Positions 1-9,288 of a DNA stretch of 64,000 nt are shown in pieces. Source of the stretch: Actinomycetota bacterium. Its GTDB lineage: Bacteria > Actinomycetota > Actinomycetes > Nanopelagicales > Nanopelagicaceae. The translations under genes were made by a program, and so were the position numbers. The notes beneath the pieces are model-generated. The model saw nothing but the letters and a program-made list of their open reading frames with translations, was not told the DNA's origin and did not search any database. The stretch lies in assembly GCA_026392945.1 (NCBI GenBank), contig JAPLBB010000052.1, forward strand, positions 1-64,000, given 5' to 3'. Position 1 is the stretch's first letter. Each line of letters begins with the position of its first letter.

Positions 1-1238
1 CAGATTTAACTATTGCTACTGAAGACCACAATGTACCAACCCTTAATATTGATAAACCTATTGCCGATCCAGTATCAAAGTTGCAGGTAGATACCTTGCG
101 GAAAAACTGCGAAGAATTTGGCGTCCGCCTGCACTCACTAGGAGATGTTGAGCAGGGCATTGTCCATGTGGTTGGCCCACAACTTGGAATTACGCAACCC
201 GGAATGACAATAGTTTGCGGAGATTCTCATACCTCAACTCATGGCGCCTTCGGTGCGCTGGCATTTGGAATTGGTACAAGCGAGGTTGAACATGTACTTG
301 CTACTCAAACCTTGCCATTAATTCGCCCGAAAACAATGGCGATAAATGTAGAAGGAACTTTGAAGCCAGGAGTTACCAGTAAAGATATTATTTTGGCAGT
401 GATTGCAAAGATTGGTACCGGCGGTGGCCAGGGTTACATTCTTGAGTACCGTGGCAGTGCAATTAGAGCGCTCTCAATGGAGGCTCGAATGACAGTTTGT
501 AACATGTCAATTGAAGCCGGTGCAAGAGCTGGGTTAATTGCCCCAGATCAAACTACTTTTGATTATGTAAAGGAGAAGCCCCATGCACCAGCCGGAGCTG
601 ATTGGGATGCGGCCCTTGCCTATTGGAAAACTTTAACAACTGATGTAGATGCTAAGTTTGATAAAGAGATCAATTTAAATGCTGATGAATTAGCGCCATT
701 TGTAACTTGGGGGACAAACCCAGGACAAGGACTTCCGCTTAGTGCATCTGTGCCAAACCCTGCTGATTTTAGTAATGCTGAAGATCGAGGAGCTGCCGAG
801 CGTGCCCTTGAATATATGGATTTAAAACCAGGAACACCACTTAAATCAATCAAGGTTGACACGGTCTTTTTAGGATCTTGCACAAATGGCCGGATTGAAG
901 ATTTAAGATCAGCAGCTGAAGTTATAAAAGGAAAAAAGATTGCTCAATCACTTCGCTTATTAGTAGTACCTGGTTCAGCCAGAGTGCGTCTGCAAGCAGA
1001 GTCTGAAGGACTAGATAAAGTCTTTATTGACGCCGGTGCGGAATGGCGAAGTGCTGGTTGCTCAATGTGTTTAGGAATGAATCCTGATCAATTAAAACCA
1101 GGCGAGCGGGCAGCATCAACAAGTAATAGAAACTTTGAAGGACGACAAGGTAAGGGCGGCCGGACTCACCTAGTGAGCCCATTAGTGGCTGCTGCGACTG
1201 CTTTAAAGGGCACTCTAGCTTCACCGGCGGATTTGTAA
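1..1238 (+). CDS. leuC: 3-isopropylmalate dehydratase large subunit, 5'-truncated by window edge
   Basis: Frame is open from base 3 ([13 protein letters not shown]...); aconitase-family motifs [30 protein letters not shown] and [12 protein letters not shown]; followed by leuD. Confidence 0.96.
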   Translation, partial: DLTIATEDHNVPTLNIDKPIADPVSKLQVDTLRKNCEEFGVRLHSLGDVEQGIVHVVGPQLGITQPGMTIVCGDSHTSTHGAFGALAFGIGTSEVEHVLATQTLPLIRPKTMAINVEGTLKPGVTSKDIILAVIAKIGTGGGQGYILEYRGSAIRALSMEARMTVCNMSIEAGARAGLIAPDQTTFDYVKEKPHAPAGADWDAALAYWKTLTTDVDAKFDKEINLNADELAPFVTWGTNPGQGLPLSASVPNPADFSNAEDRGAAERALEYMDLKPGTPLKSIKVDTVFLGSCTNGRIEDLRSAAEVIKGKKIAQSLRLLVVPGSARVRLQAESEGLDKVFIDAGAEWRSAGCSMCLGMNPDQLKPGERAASTSNRNFEGRQGKGGRTHLVSPLVAAATALKGTLASPADL

Positions 1239-1239
1239 T

Positions 1240-1836
1240 ATGGAAAAGTTCATTAAACATACCGGCAGTGCATTGCCACTTCACCGAAGCAATGTTGACA
1301 CCGATCAGATAATTCCAGCGGTTTATTTAAAGCGAATTACTAAGAATGGCTTTGAGGATGGGCTTTTTGCTGCCTGGCGCAATGATCCAGCCTTTGTCTT
1401 AAATCAACCGCAACATAAGAGCGCAACGGTTTTAGTTGCTGGCCCTGATTTTGGTACTGGCTCATCCCGAGAACACGCAGTCTGGGCACTTCAAAATTAT
1501 GGTTTCAAAGTTGTCTTATCCAGTCGTTTTGCCGATATCTTCCGTGGAAACTCACAAAAGATGGGCTTATTAACAGTAATTTTGAGCCAAGATGAGATCG
1601 AAAAGATTTGGCAGGTAGTTGAAGGTAAGCCAGAAACGCAGATAACTGTTGATTTAGAGAGTAAAACTGTTTCATACCTTGGGGTAACACTTAATTTTGC
1701 AATTGATGATTACACCCGTTGGCGCCTTATGGAGGGGCTAGATGACATTGGCCTTACCTTTACTAAAATTGATGAAGTAACGAAGTTTGAAGAAAAAAGA
1801 GCGAGTTTTAAGCCTAAAACACTACCTATTCGCTAA
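1240..1836 (+). CDS. leuD: 3-isopropylmalate dehydratase small subunit
   Basis: Motifs [15 protein letters not shown] and [17 protein letters not shown]; adjacent to leuC. Confidence 0.96.
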   Translation: MEKFIKHTGSALPLHRSNVDTDQIIPAVYLKRITKNGFEDGLFAAWRNDPAFVLNQPQHKSATVLVAGPDFGTGSSREHAVWALQNYGFKVVLSSRFADIFRGNSQKMGLLTVILSQDEIEKIWQVVEGKPETQITVDLESKTVSYLGVTLNFAIDDYTRWRLMEGLDDIGLTFTKIDEVTKFEEKRASFKPKTLPIR

Positions 1837-1841
1837 GTAGA

Positions 1842-1876
1842 AACTCTAAAGTAATTATTTAGAGTTATCTTTTTTG
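1842..1876 (+). terminator. Rho-independent terminator downstream of leuD
   Basis: Perfect 9-bp stem AACTCTAAA-GTAATTA-TTTAGAGTT followed by ATCTTTTTT. Confidence 0.75.
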
Positions 1877-1969
1877 CGCTAAAACCCTTGATTTATATTA
1901 AGAATTTGCTTGCGACACACCGAATTAATTAATCAAGGTATATCTAATCACCCCATAGATTAACCCTAG

Positions 1970-1999
1970 TTAAGCAAACGCTTAATGTTTACGCGTAAA
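1970..1999. promoter_or_regulatory. Two adjacent palindromes upstream of the HU-like gene
   Basis: TTAAGC-AAAC-GCTTAA (1970-1985) and TTTACGCGTAAA (1988-1999), just before the RBS/ATG at 2012. Confidence 0.4.
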
Positions 2000-2011
2000 T
2001 AAGGGGATTAA

Positions 2012-2434
2012 ATGAACAAGGGCCAGTTCATCGCTTATCTAGCACCACAATTTGGTGATAGTAAGAAAGAAGCTGCACGCGCCGTTGAGGTTGTTTTTGA
2101 TGCGATTATTCGCAATATCTCAAAGGGTGATGATGTAATGATTAATGATTTCGGTAAGTTCAAAAAGGTAGACCGTCCAGCACGTAAGGGACGTAACCCA
2201 TTTACCGGTGAATCAATTCAAATTAAAGCCAGCAAGAAGGTTCGCTTTCTACCTGCAAAGGGATTGAAAGAAGTTATCTCTGGCGCACGAAAGTTAGGTG
2301 CAGCACCAACACCACCAGCAAAGGCAACACCTGCAAAGGCTGTTAAGAAAGCTGGCAAGGCGAAGAAAGTTTCTCGCAAACCAGCAAAGAAGGTTTCTCG
2401 CAAACCTGCAAAGAAGGCAAAGCGTCGTAAGTAA
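2012..2434 (+). CDS. HU-family DNA-binding protein with Lys/Ala/Pro-rich C-terminal tail
   Basis: HU/IHF core (MNKGQFIAYLAPQFGDSKKEAARAVEVVFDAI...GFGKFKKVDRPARKGRNPFTGESIQIKASKKVRFLPAKGLKE) plus repeated KPAKKVSRKPAKK tail, as in actinobacterial HupB. Confidence 0.93.
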   Translation: MNKGQFIAYLAPQFGDSKKEAARAVEVVFDAIIRNISKGDDVMINDFGKFKKVDRPARKGRNPFTGESIQIKASKKVRFLPAKGLKEVISGARKLGAAPTPPAKATPAKAVKKAGKAKKVSRKPAKKVSRKPAKKAKRRK

Positions 2435-2450
2435 AAAAAGTTGTAAATTA

Positions 2451-2482
2451 GCGGGGTCTCATGCGTGAGGTCCCGCTTTTTT
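2451..2482 (+). terminator. Rho-independent terminator downstream of the HU-like gene
   Basis: GCGGGGTCTCA-TGCG-TGAGGTCCCGC stem (two G.U pairs) followed by a T-run. Confidence 0.85.
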
Positions 2483-2527
2483 ACGCTCATTTATAGCCAA
2501 GGAGATGAATAGTCGTAGAATTACGCA

Positions 2528-3310
2528 GTGTCTACCGATCTAAAGATTTCCTACGCCCCGCCATCGGGCAAACCATTAGGAGCAACAAGTTGGTTTCGGT
2601 TTGGTGCGAATTTAATCCGCCCGCTTTTAAATTTAATTGCAAAGCGAGATTGGCGTGGGACAGAGAATATTCCAAAGAGCGGTGCAGCAATCGCCGTCTG
2701 TAATCACATTTCATATGTAGATCCACTTTTATTTACCCATTTTTTATATGACAATGGCAGAGCGCCTAGGTATTTAGGTAAAGCCTCACTATTTAAGTTA
2801 CCAATTATTGGACGAGTACTGCTTGGTGCAGGCCAAATTCCAGTAGAACGTGAGACCAGCTCTGCTTCTCAATCACTGCAGCATGCAATCGCTTTTTTGA
2901 AATCAGGTCATCTATTAGGTGTTTACCCAGAGGGAACTCTAACTCGGGATGAGAATTATTGGCCAATGAAGGCTAAGACTGGCATTGCTCGACTTGCTAT
3001 TTTGACACAGGTACCAGTAATTCCATGTGCGCAGTGGGGTGCACAAAAGATTTTGCCGGCTTATAGTAAAAAGCCAAAATTATTCCCACGAACTAAGGTA
3101 ACTGTTATAGCCGGAAAGCCGCTTGATTTTTCAAAATGGTACGGCAAGGCTGAAGATCCGGTTGCCCTTGAAGAGGCAACAGCATTTGTAATGAGTTCGA
3201 TTACCAGATTGCTAGAAGATTTACGGGGCGAGAAAGCACCAACTGAAATATTTGATCCAAAGAAATCACAACTGCCACGAACTGGAAATTTTAGGCGGGA
3301 GCAAAAATGA
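2528..3310 (+). CDS. plsC: 1-acyl-sn-glycerol-3-phosphate acyltransferase (PlsC family)
   Basis: NHISYVDPLLF (NHxxxxD) and VYPEGTLTRD acyltransferase motifs. Confidence 0.88.
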   Translation: MSTDLKISYAPPSGKPLGATSWFRFGANLIRPLLNLIAKRDWRGTENIPKSGAAIAVCNHISYVDPLLFTHFLYDNGRAPRYLGKASLFKLPIIGRVLLGAGQIPVERETSSASQSLQHAIAFLKSGHLLGVYPEGTLTRDENYWPMKAKTGIARLAILTQVPVIPCAQWGAQKILPAYSKKPKLFPRTKVTVIAGKPLDFSKWYGKAEDPVALEEATAFVMSSITRLLEDLRGEKAPTEIFDPKKSQLPRTGNFRREQK

Positions 3311-4311
3311 AAAAAGTTGCGATCTTAGGTTCTGGTGCTTGGGGAACCACACTCGGACAAGTAATGGTTGACTCTGGGCAACAGGTATTAATTTGGGGTC
3401 GTAATAAGAAGGTCGTTCGGGAGATTAATCGTCGTCATTCAAACCGCCGATTTTTAAAGGGAATTGATCTACCTAAGGAATTAAAGGCAACTACTGATAT
3501 CAAAGCTGTTTTAGAGTTTGCAGATGTAATCGTTTTAGCAATTCCATCTCAAACACTTAGAGAGAATTTAGAAAATTGGAAGGGATTTTTTCCAACCGAA
3601 CTACCAATAATTAGTACTTTAAAAGGTATTGAGGTTCAAACTCAACTTAGAATGACAGAGGTTGCTCAAGAGGTACTTGGCGCAGATAAATCAAGATTTG
3701 GCTTAATTACTGGGCCAAATTTAGCAAGTGAAATTATTACCAGGCAGCCCGCTGGTGCAGTAGTGGCATCTGAAAATCCGCAGTTGATAGAGCTCATGGA
3801 AGAGTTATTTTCAACTAACTATTTCCGAATTTATCCATCCAATGATCTAACTGGCTGTGAATTCGCAGGTGCGGCGAAGAGCGTAATTGCACTAGCAGTC
3901 GGCATTGCAGTGGGCATGGGGTATGGTGAAAACACTCAAGGCTTAATGATCACTCGTGGGCTCTCTGAGGTTGCTCGTCTTGGTGAAGCATATGGAGCCA
4001 ACCCTTTAACTTTCTTGGGTCTTGCCGGCATTGGTGACTTGGTAGCAAGTGCACAATCACCACTATCTCGTAACAGAAGTTTTGGCGAAGTACTTGGTAA
4101 ATCCGGTTCAATTGCAAAAGCTAGAGCTCAGGTAGTAAAAACTGTTGAAGGTGTTTACTCAGCGGGTGCGATGTTAGAGCTAGCGCACCGGGTTGGCGTT
4201 GAAGCTCCAATTATTGAAGCGGTATCAGATGTTGTTGCAGGTACTTTGACACCAAAGGATGCCATGGCGAATTTAATGAAGGTAAGTATTAAGGCTGAAA
4301 TTTATGAGTAA
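3307..4311 (+). CDS. gpsA: Glycerol-3-phosphate dehydrogenase [NAD(P)+]
   Basis: N-terminal GSGAWGTTLGQV; GPNLASEI; GLAGIGDLVASAQSPLSRNRSFG. Confidence 0.96.
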   Translation: MKKVAILGSGAWGTTLGQVMVDSGQQVLIWGRNKKVVREINRRHSNRRFLKGIDLPKELKATTDIKAVLEFADVIVLAIPSQTLRENLENWKGFFPTELPIISTLKGIEVQTQLRMTEVAQEVLGADKSRFGLITGPNLASEIITRQPAGAVVASENPQLIELMEELFSTNYFRIYPSNDLTGCEFAGAAKSVIALAVGIAVGMGYGENTQGLMITRGLSEVARLGEAYGANPLTFLGLAGIGDLVASAQSPLSRNRSFGEVLGKSGSIAKARAQVVKTVEGVYSAGAMLELAHRVGVEAPIIEAVSDVVAGTLTPKDAMANLMKVSIKAEIYE

Positions 4312-5344
4312 GTTAAGAGTTGGGATAATTTGTGGTGGAAAAAGCAGCGAGCATGAAATCTCATGTATCTCGGCAAACGGAATTCTTAATGCAATTGATC
4401 GAAGTAAATTTGAACCTGTCTTAATAGGAATAACAAAAAGTGGTAAATGGCTACTACTGCCAGATGACACAACTTTTATCACTCAAAACGGGGCACTGCC
4501 TACTGTGCCAGAGTCAGGCATCGAGGTAAGTGTTACCAGTCAGGGATTATTTTCTGGCGGTAAAAATTTAGCAATCGAAGTAGCATTTCCAATTCTTCAT
4601 GGCACATATGGTGAAGATGGAACGATTCAAGGTTTATTTGAAATGGTGGGATTACGTTACGTTGGCTCTGGTGTATTAGCTAGCGCAGTAAGCATGGATA
4701 AGTCATATGCGAAACCAATATTTGCTGCCGCTGGCCTAAAAGTTGCGCCTGGCACTGTTGTAACATCAACTAATTTTGAGTTGCCAAGTACTCTTAAATA
4801 TCCCCTATTTGTTAAGCCGGCACGAAGTGGTTCAAGCCGTGGCACAACAAAGGTGAAGCAAAGTTCAGATTTAAAAGTGGCGGTTGAAGCTGCCTTAGCA
4901 TTTGACTCTAAAGTGATAATTGAACAGGCTGTAGATGGCAAAGAGATTGAGTGCGCAGTATTGCAATCAGAAGGCAAAACAATAGTTTCACCCGTTGGTG
5001 AGATTGTAATTTCAAGTAAGTATGAGTTTTACGATTTCCAAGCTAAATACCTTGATGATTCAATGCAATTAGTTTTTCCAGAGTTGCCAGCAGGTGTTGA
5101 GGAAAAGATTCAATCTAGCGCCCTAACTGCATTTAATGCTGCTGGTTGTGAGGGCTTAGCTAGAGTGGATTTCTTCTACTCAGCTTCTGGTGATGTAGTA
5201 ATTAATGAAATAAATACCATGCCTGGTTTTACACCGCTTTCGGTATATCCAAAGTTAATTGAAAAAAGCGGAATTAATTATCAGCAATTAATTACAACTC
5301 TTATTCAATCTGCACAAGCTAGATCAGCAAGTATTACGCGATAA
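4304..5344 (+). CDS. ddl: D-alanine--D-alanine ligase
   Basis: GGKSSEHEISCISANGIL, HGTYGEDGTIQGLFE, VNEINTMPGFTPLSVYPKL. Confidence 0.96.
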   Translation: MSKLRVGIICGGKSSEHEISCISANGILNAIDRSKFEPVLIGITKSGKWLLLPDDTTFITQNGALPTVPESGIEVSVTSQGLFSGGKNLAIEVAFPILHGTYGEDGTIQGLFEMVGLRYVGSGVLASAVSMDKSYAKPIFAAAGLKVAPGTVVTSTNFELPSTLKYPLFVKPARSGSSRGTTKVKQSSDLKVAVEAALAFDSKVIIEQAVDGKEIECAVLQSEGKTIVSPVGEIVISSKYEFYDFQAKYLDDSMQLVFPELPAGVEEKIQSSALTAFNAAGCEGLARVDFFYSASGDVVINEINTMPGFTPLSVYPKLIEKSGINYQQLITTLIQSAQARSASITR

Positions 5345-5347
5345 GTA

Positions 5348-5836
5348 ATGGATGGCGTATTAGAAAAAAGTGCAGTTAAGCGAGTTAGCGATGCACTTAA
5401 AAGCAATGGAATCTCTGGTCAAATAAAAGTTTTAACGCAGAGCGCTCGAAGCGCTGCTGAAGCAGCAGATGCTCTTGGAATTGAAGTAGGCCAGATTGCG
5501 TCATCAATTATTTTTAAACTACCTAATGAATCTCCACTATTAGTAATTACCTCAGGCCGTCATCGAGTAGACACCGAGTTAGTTGCCAAGGAATTATCGG
5601 TAGGTAATCTAGATAGAGTTGATGCAGATTATGTGAAAGAGTTATCTGGATTTTCAATAGGCGGAGTTGCACCCATTGGTTGGATAAATCCGCCAGCAAT
5701 CACACTTATCGATCTAGCATTAAATGATTACGATGTGGTTTGGGCTGCCGCTGGACATCCGCATGCAGTTTTTCCAACTACTTATGCAGAACTGCTTACC
5801 TGTACTAGCGCTAAGCCAATGATCGTTGGTGATTAG
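5348..5836 (+). CDS. YbaK/EbsC-family aminoacyl-tRNA deacylase-like protein
   Basis: EVGQIASSIIFK, SGRHRVDTELVAKELS, PIGWINPPAITLIDLAL...AAGHPHAVFPTTYAELL. Confidence 0.85.
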   Translation: MDGVLEKSAVKRVSDALKSNGISGQIKVLTQSARSAAEAADALGIEVGQIASSIIFKLPNESPLLVITSGRHRVDTELVAKELSVGNLDRVDADYVKELSGFSIGGVAPIGWINPPAITLIDLALNDYDVVWAAAGHPHAVFPTTYAELLTCTSAKPMIVGD

Positions 5837-5838
5837 AA

Positions 5839-6240
5839 ATGAACACTCTTGGAATGATTACGATTGTTGTGGATGATTACGACTCCGCAATTTCTCATTA
5901 CGTTAACGAGCTTAGCTTTTCACTTATAGAAGACAATATTCTGTCACCTGAAAAGCGTTGGGTTGTGGTTGCTCCCAGCGAAAACGGGTCAAAAATCTTG
6001 TTAGCAAAAGCATCAACTGAAGATCAGCGAGCTGCGATTGGTAACTCAACTGGTGGCCGGGTTGGATTCTTCCTTTACACAACAGAATTTAAGCAAACAT
6101 TTCAAAAATTCAAGTCCAATGGAATTGAATTCATGGAAGAACCACGTCAGGAAGCATACGGTCAGGTTGTTGTATTTCGAGACAAGTACGGAAATAAGTG
6201 GGATTTAATTGAGCAGACTACTAATACAAAAAGCAGTTAG
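5839..6240 (+). CDS. VOC/glyoxalase-family protein
   Basis: Single VOC domain: ITIVVDDYDSAISHYVNELSF...VVFRDKYGNKWDLIEQ. Confidence 0.85.
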   Translation: MNTLGMITIVVDDYDSAISHYVNELSFSLIEDNILSPEKRWVVVAPSENGSKILLAKASTEDQRAAIGNSTGGRVGFFLYTTEFKQTFQKFKSNGIEFMEEPRQEAYGQVVVFRDKYGNKWDLIEQTTNTKSS

Positions 6241-6252
6241 GGTAGGGGAGTT

Positions 6253-6483
6253 ATGAGGATTACCAAAGCAAATATATTTGAGTGGCTAGGTGTATTAACA
6301 GCAATTGTTTATTCACTTTTAGTTGCTGCAAATATTGGAGCAGAGTTCATCGGATTTACACTTTTGTTAGCCTCTTCTGGATTTATTGGAATTTGGGCGT
6401 ATCTAGGTAAACATAAGGGAATTCTCTTCTTACAATTCTTTTATGCAACAGCAGGAATCATTGGGATGATTCGCTGGTTTTAA
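6253..6483 (+). CDS. Small hydrophobic membrane protein, function unknown
   Basis: 76 aa with about three hydrophobic segments; stop overlaps start of next gene. Confidence 0.65.
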   Translation: MRITKANIFEWLGVLTAIVYSLLVAANIGAEFIGFTLLLASSGFIGIWAYLGKHKGILFLQFFYATAGIIGMIRWF

Positions 6484-7736
6484 TGAGACTTCTTGGTAGA
6501 TCAGATTTTCCAGAAACACGTCAACTATTTGTTAAAGATCTAATCTCTGGCGTTACGGTTGCAATAGTTGCTCTGCCGCTAGCAATTGGATTTGGTATTA
6601 CAGCCGGAATGAGTGCGGCAGCCGGAATCTCAACTGCAATTATTGCCGGGTTTATTGCTGGCCTGTTTGGAGGTTCTCGTTTTCAAGTAAGTGGACCAAC
6701 CGGGGCAATGACTGTGGTTTTAATTCCGGTGATAGTTAAGTTTGGTATCGGTGCAATTCCTGCCTTGGGTGTTATGGCTGGTCTTATTGTGATCGCGATG
6801 TCTTTAATCAGATTGGGAAGCTTAATAAATAAGGTTCCAAACTGTGTCGTGGAAGGATTCACGGTTGGAATTGCAATCGTGATTTCACTTCAGCAGCTGC
6901 CATTTGCACTTGGTGTTTCCAAAGGCGAAGGGGAGCGAACTTTAATTGTTGCCATACATACTATTCAAAAAGCGTTAGCTACCGGACTAAATTGGCAAAC
7001 TCTTCTTGTAGTTTTCATAACTTTAGCTATTAAATTTAATATCGTAAAAATTGTAGAATCATTTAAGATCAGAATGTACTTTCCAGCAAGTTTTTCTGCA
7101 CTTTTCTTAACCACTTTAATTGTAAAAGCTGGTAATTTGAATGTTGCAACTATTGGCAATATTCCTAGGAATGTATCTACCTATACTTCACCGATTCTAA
7201 GCTCAGGTGAATATTTAAGTTTGATTACTCCAGCATTATCTATTGCGATATTAGCTGCAATTGAATCATTGCTTTCAGCGCGAGTTGCAGATGATATTTC
7301 AAATGTACCAAGTGACAAAAAATTTAAACCCAATCAAGAGTTATTTGGACAGGGACTAGCAACCACATTCGCTTCAGTTTTTGGTGGCATGCCAGCAACT
7401 GGTGCGATTGCCCGGACAAATGTGAATGTCCGGTCTGGTGCGACCACCCGTTTAGCAGCGATGATTCACTCGATAGTTTTGTTAGTAATAGTTATTTTTT
7501 TAGCCCCAATATTTTCTCAGATTCCAAGTGCCGCTATAGCTGGCGTTTTAATTGGAACGAGCTTTAGAATCTTTAATAAAGCATCGATGTTGGAGATATT
7601 CAAATCTTCAAAAAGTAATATTTTTATCTATATCGCTACCGCAGTAGTTACCGTAAGTGTGGATTTAATCTGGGGAATTGGTTTTGGAATTGCTCTTTAT
7701 TTACTAATAAATTTAGTTAAAAAGAGCAATTCCTAA
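6483..7736 (+). CDS. SulP-family inorganic anion (sulfate/bicarbonate) transporter
   Basis: DLISGVTVAIVALPLAIGFGITAG and GGMPATGAIARTNVNVRSGATTRLAAMIH; lacks a STAS domain. Confidence 0.9.
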   Translation: MRLLGRSDFPETRQLFVKDLISGVTVAIVALPLAIGFGITAGMSAAAGISTAIIAGFIAGLFGGSRFQVSGPTGAMTVVLIPVIVKFGIGAIPALGVMAGLIVIAMSLIRLGSLINKVPNCVVEGFTVGIAIVISLQQLPFALGVSKGEGERTLIVAIHTIQKALATGLNWQTLLVVFITLAIKFNIVKIVESFKIRMYFPASFSALFLTTLIVKAGNLNVATIGNIPRNVSTYTSPILSSGEYLSLITPALSIAILAAIESLLSARVADDISNVPSDKKFKPNQELFGQGLATTFASVFGGMPATGAIARTNVNVRSGATTRLAAMIHSIVLLVIVIFLAPIFSQIPSAAIAGVLIGTSFRIFNKASMLEIFKSSKSNIFIYIATAVVTVSVDLIWGIGFGIALYLLINLVKKSNS

Positions 7737-7739
7737 TTA

Positions 7740-7976
7740 TTAAAAAGAGGTAACTGGGCAGGTAAGTGTTCTAGTGATACCAGATACTGCTTGTACTTTT
7801 GCCAAAACAGTACGGCCTAGATCTTCCATGCTTGCAGATTCAGCTCTCATGATTACGTCATATGGACCAGTAACGCCATCGGCGATGGTTACGCCAGGGA
7901 TGGCAGAGATAGCTTTAGCAACACTGGAAGCCTTGCCAACTTCAGTTTGAATCAGAATGTAAGCCTGAACAGACAT
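7740..7976 (-). CDS. Stand-alone Lrp/AsnC ligand-binding (RAM) domain protein
   Basis: 78 aa: VQAYILIQTEVGKASSVAKAISAIPGVTIADGVTGPYDVIMRAESASMEDLGRTVLAKVQAVSGITRTLT; no HTH. Confidence 0.85.
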   Translation of the reverse strand: MSVQAYILIQTEVGKASSVAKAISAIPGVTIADGVTGPYDVIMRAESASMEDLGRTVLAKVQAVSGITRTLTCPVTSF

Positions 7977-8060
7977 TTCTAGCCTTTCAATTTATAGCTT
8001 CGCGTTCAGCAATGAACCAAAGCGATATTAAAGGGTAGCCTATAGCGAGTTAATTGGGGA

Positions 8061-8996
8061 GTGCCATTGATTGAATCTGAAGCAACGCTGATCGAGCGCC
8101 TACGCGAGCTTTTTCATACCCAGCTTCAATCCGGCGTTGAAGTTGGAATTGGGGATGATGCTGCCGTAATTTCTGCTTCCAAAAGCAAATTAGTTGCAAC
8201 CGTAGATATGGCAATCGAAGACGTGCATTTTAGGCGCGCATGGTCAACACCTTTTCAGATTGGCGCAAAGTTAACTACAGCAAACCTGGCAGATATCTTC
8301 GCAATGGGTGCAAAACCAAAATACTTACTAGTAGCCGCTGCAATCACAGAGACTAATAACTTGGATGTTGTTACCGAATTAGCTAACGGAATTAGATCTG
8401 TTGCAGATAAATTTGAGGTTGAGGTCATCGGAGGAGATTTAAGCCAGGGTGAAAAAATGAGCCTTAGCATCACCGCTCTCGGTGAGTTAGATACGAATCC
8501 AATACTGCGCAGTGGCGCAAAAGTTGGTGATCTAGTTTATGTTTCAGCACTTCCTGGCTTGTCAGCTGCTGGTCTTGCAATTCTAGGTAGAGGTTTAGAT
8601 CGACCTAGATATGTCGTAGAAGCACACTTAAATCCAAAACTTGCCGTTCCTAGCGCCTTAATTGCGGTGGCAACTTCCATGTGTGACATTAGCGATGGAG
8701 TAACAACTGATGGTTCAAATATCGCTAAGGCCTCTGAGGTAGATATAGAACTAAGCAAGCAATTGATTTCAAATGCTGCTGGTTTTAGTGATTTAAAAGA
8801 GTTAGCTGATGAATTAAATGAAGATGTATTTGATTGGATTCTTTCGGGCGGTGAGGACCACTTCTTCTTTGCAACGGTTGACCCTAAGAATGCGAAAAAT
8901 GAATTAGGGGTTCAAATTGGAGTTGTAAAGGAAGGTAAAGGACAGGTAACCCTTGATGGTGCAATTATTCAAAAGGCTGGGTATCAGCACTTTTAA
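8061..8996 (+). CDS. thiL: Thiamine-monophosphate kinase
   Basis: GIGDDAAVI, ATVDMAIEDVHFRR, GGDLSQGEKMSLSITALGE, CDISDGVTTDGSNIAKAS. Confidence 0.94.
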   Translation: MPLIESEATLIERLRELFHTQLQSGVEVGIGDDAAVISASKSKLVATVDMAIEDVHFRRAWSTPFQIGAKLTTANLADIFAMGAKPKYLLVAAAITETNNLDVVTELANGIRSVADKFEVEVIGGDLSQGEKMSLSITALGELDTNPILRSGAKVGDLVYVSALPGLSAAGLAILGRGLDRPRYVVEAHLNPKLAVPSALIAVATSMCDISDGVTTDGSNIAKASEVDIELSKQLISNAAGFSDLKELADELNEDVFDWILSGGEDHFFFATVDPKNAKNELGVQIGVVKEGKGQVTLDGAIIQKAGYQHF

Positions 8997-9182
8997 TTAA
9001 CGAACTGCTTTACCTGCTTTAAGGCATGAAGCACAAACATTCTTGCGCTTAGTCTGACCATTAATGATTGTGCGAATTCTTTGAATATTTGGATTCCAAC
9101 GACGGCGAGTAGCACGCTTTGAGTGGGAGACATTGTTACCAAAGCTTGGCGCTTTGCCACATAGATCGCATACTGAAGACAC
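8997..9182 (-). CDS. rpmB: 50S ribosomal protein L28
   Basis: CDLCGKAPSFGNNVSHSKRATRRRWNPNIQRIR with CxxC pairs. Confidence 0.96.
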   Translation of the reverse strand: MSSVCDLCGKAPSFGNNVSHSKRATRRRWNPNIQRIRTIINGQTKRKNVCASCLKAGKAVR

Positions 9183-9288
9183 GGTATAACTCCCTTTATT
9201 TCGTTGGTTTACTTATTTAGAGGCGAAAGATTACCTCGCAAAGGTATTAAATGGCTAATCCGGTGGGTAATTACGCGCAGTTGGCTAG

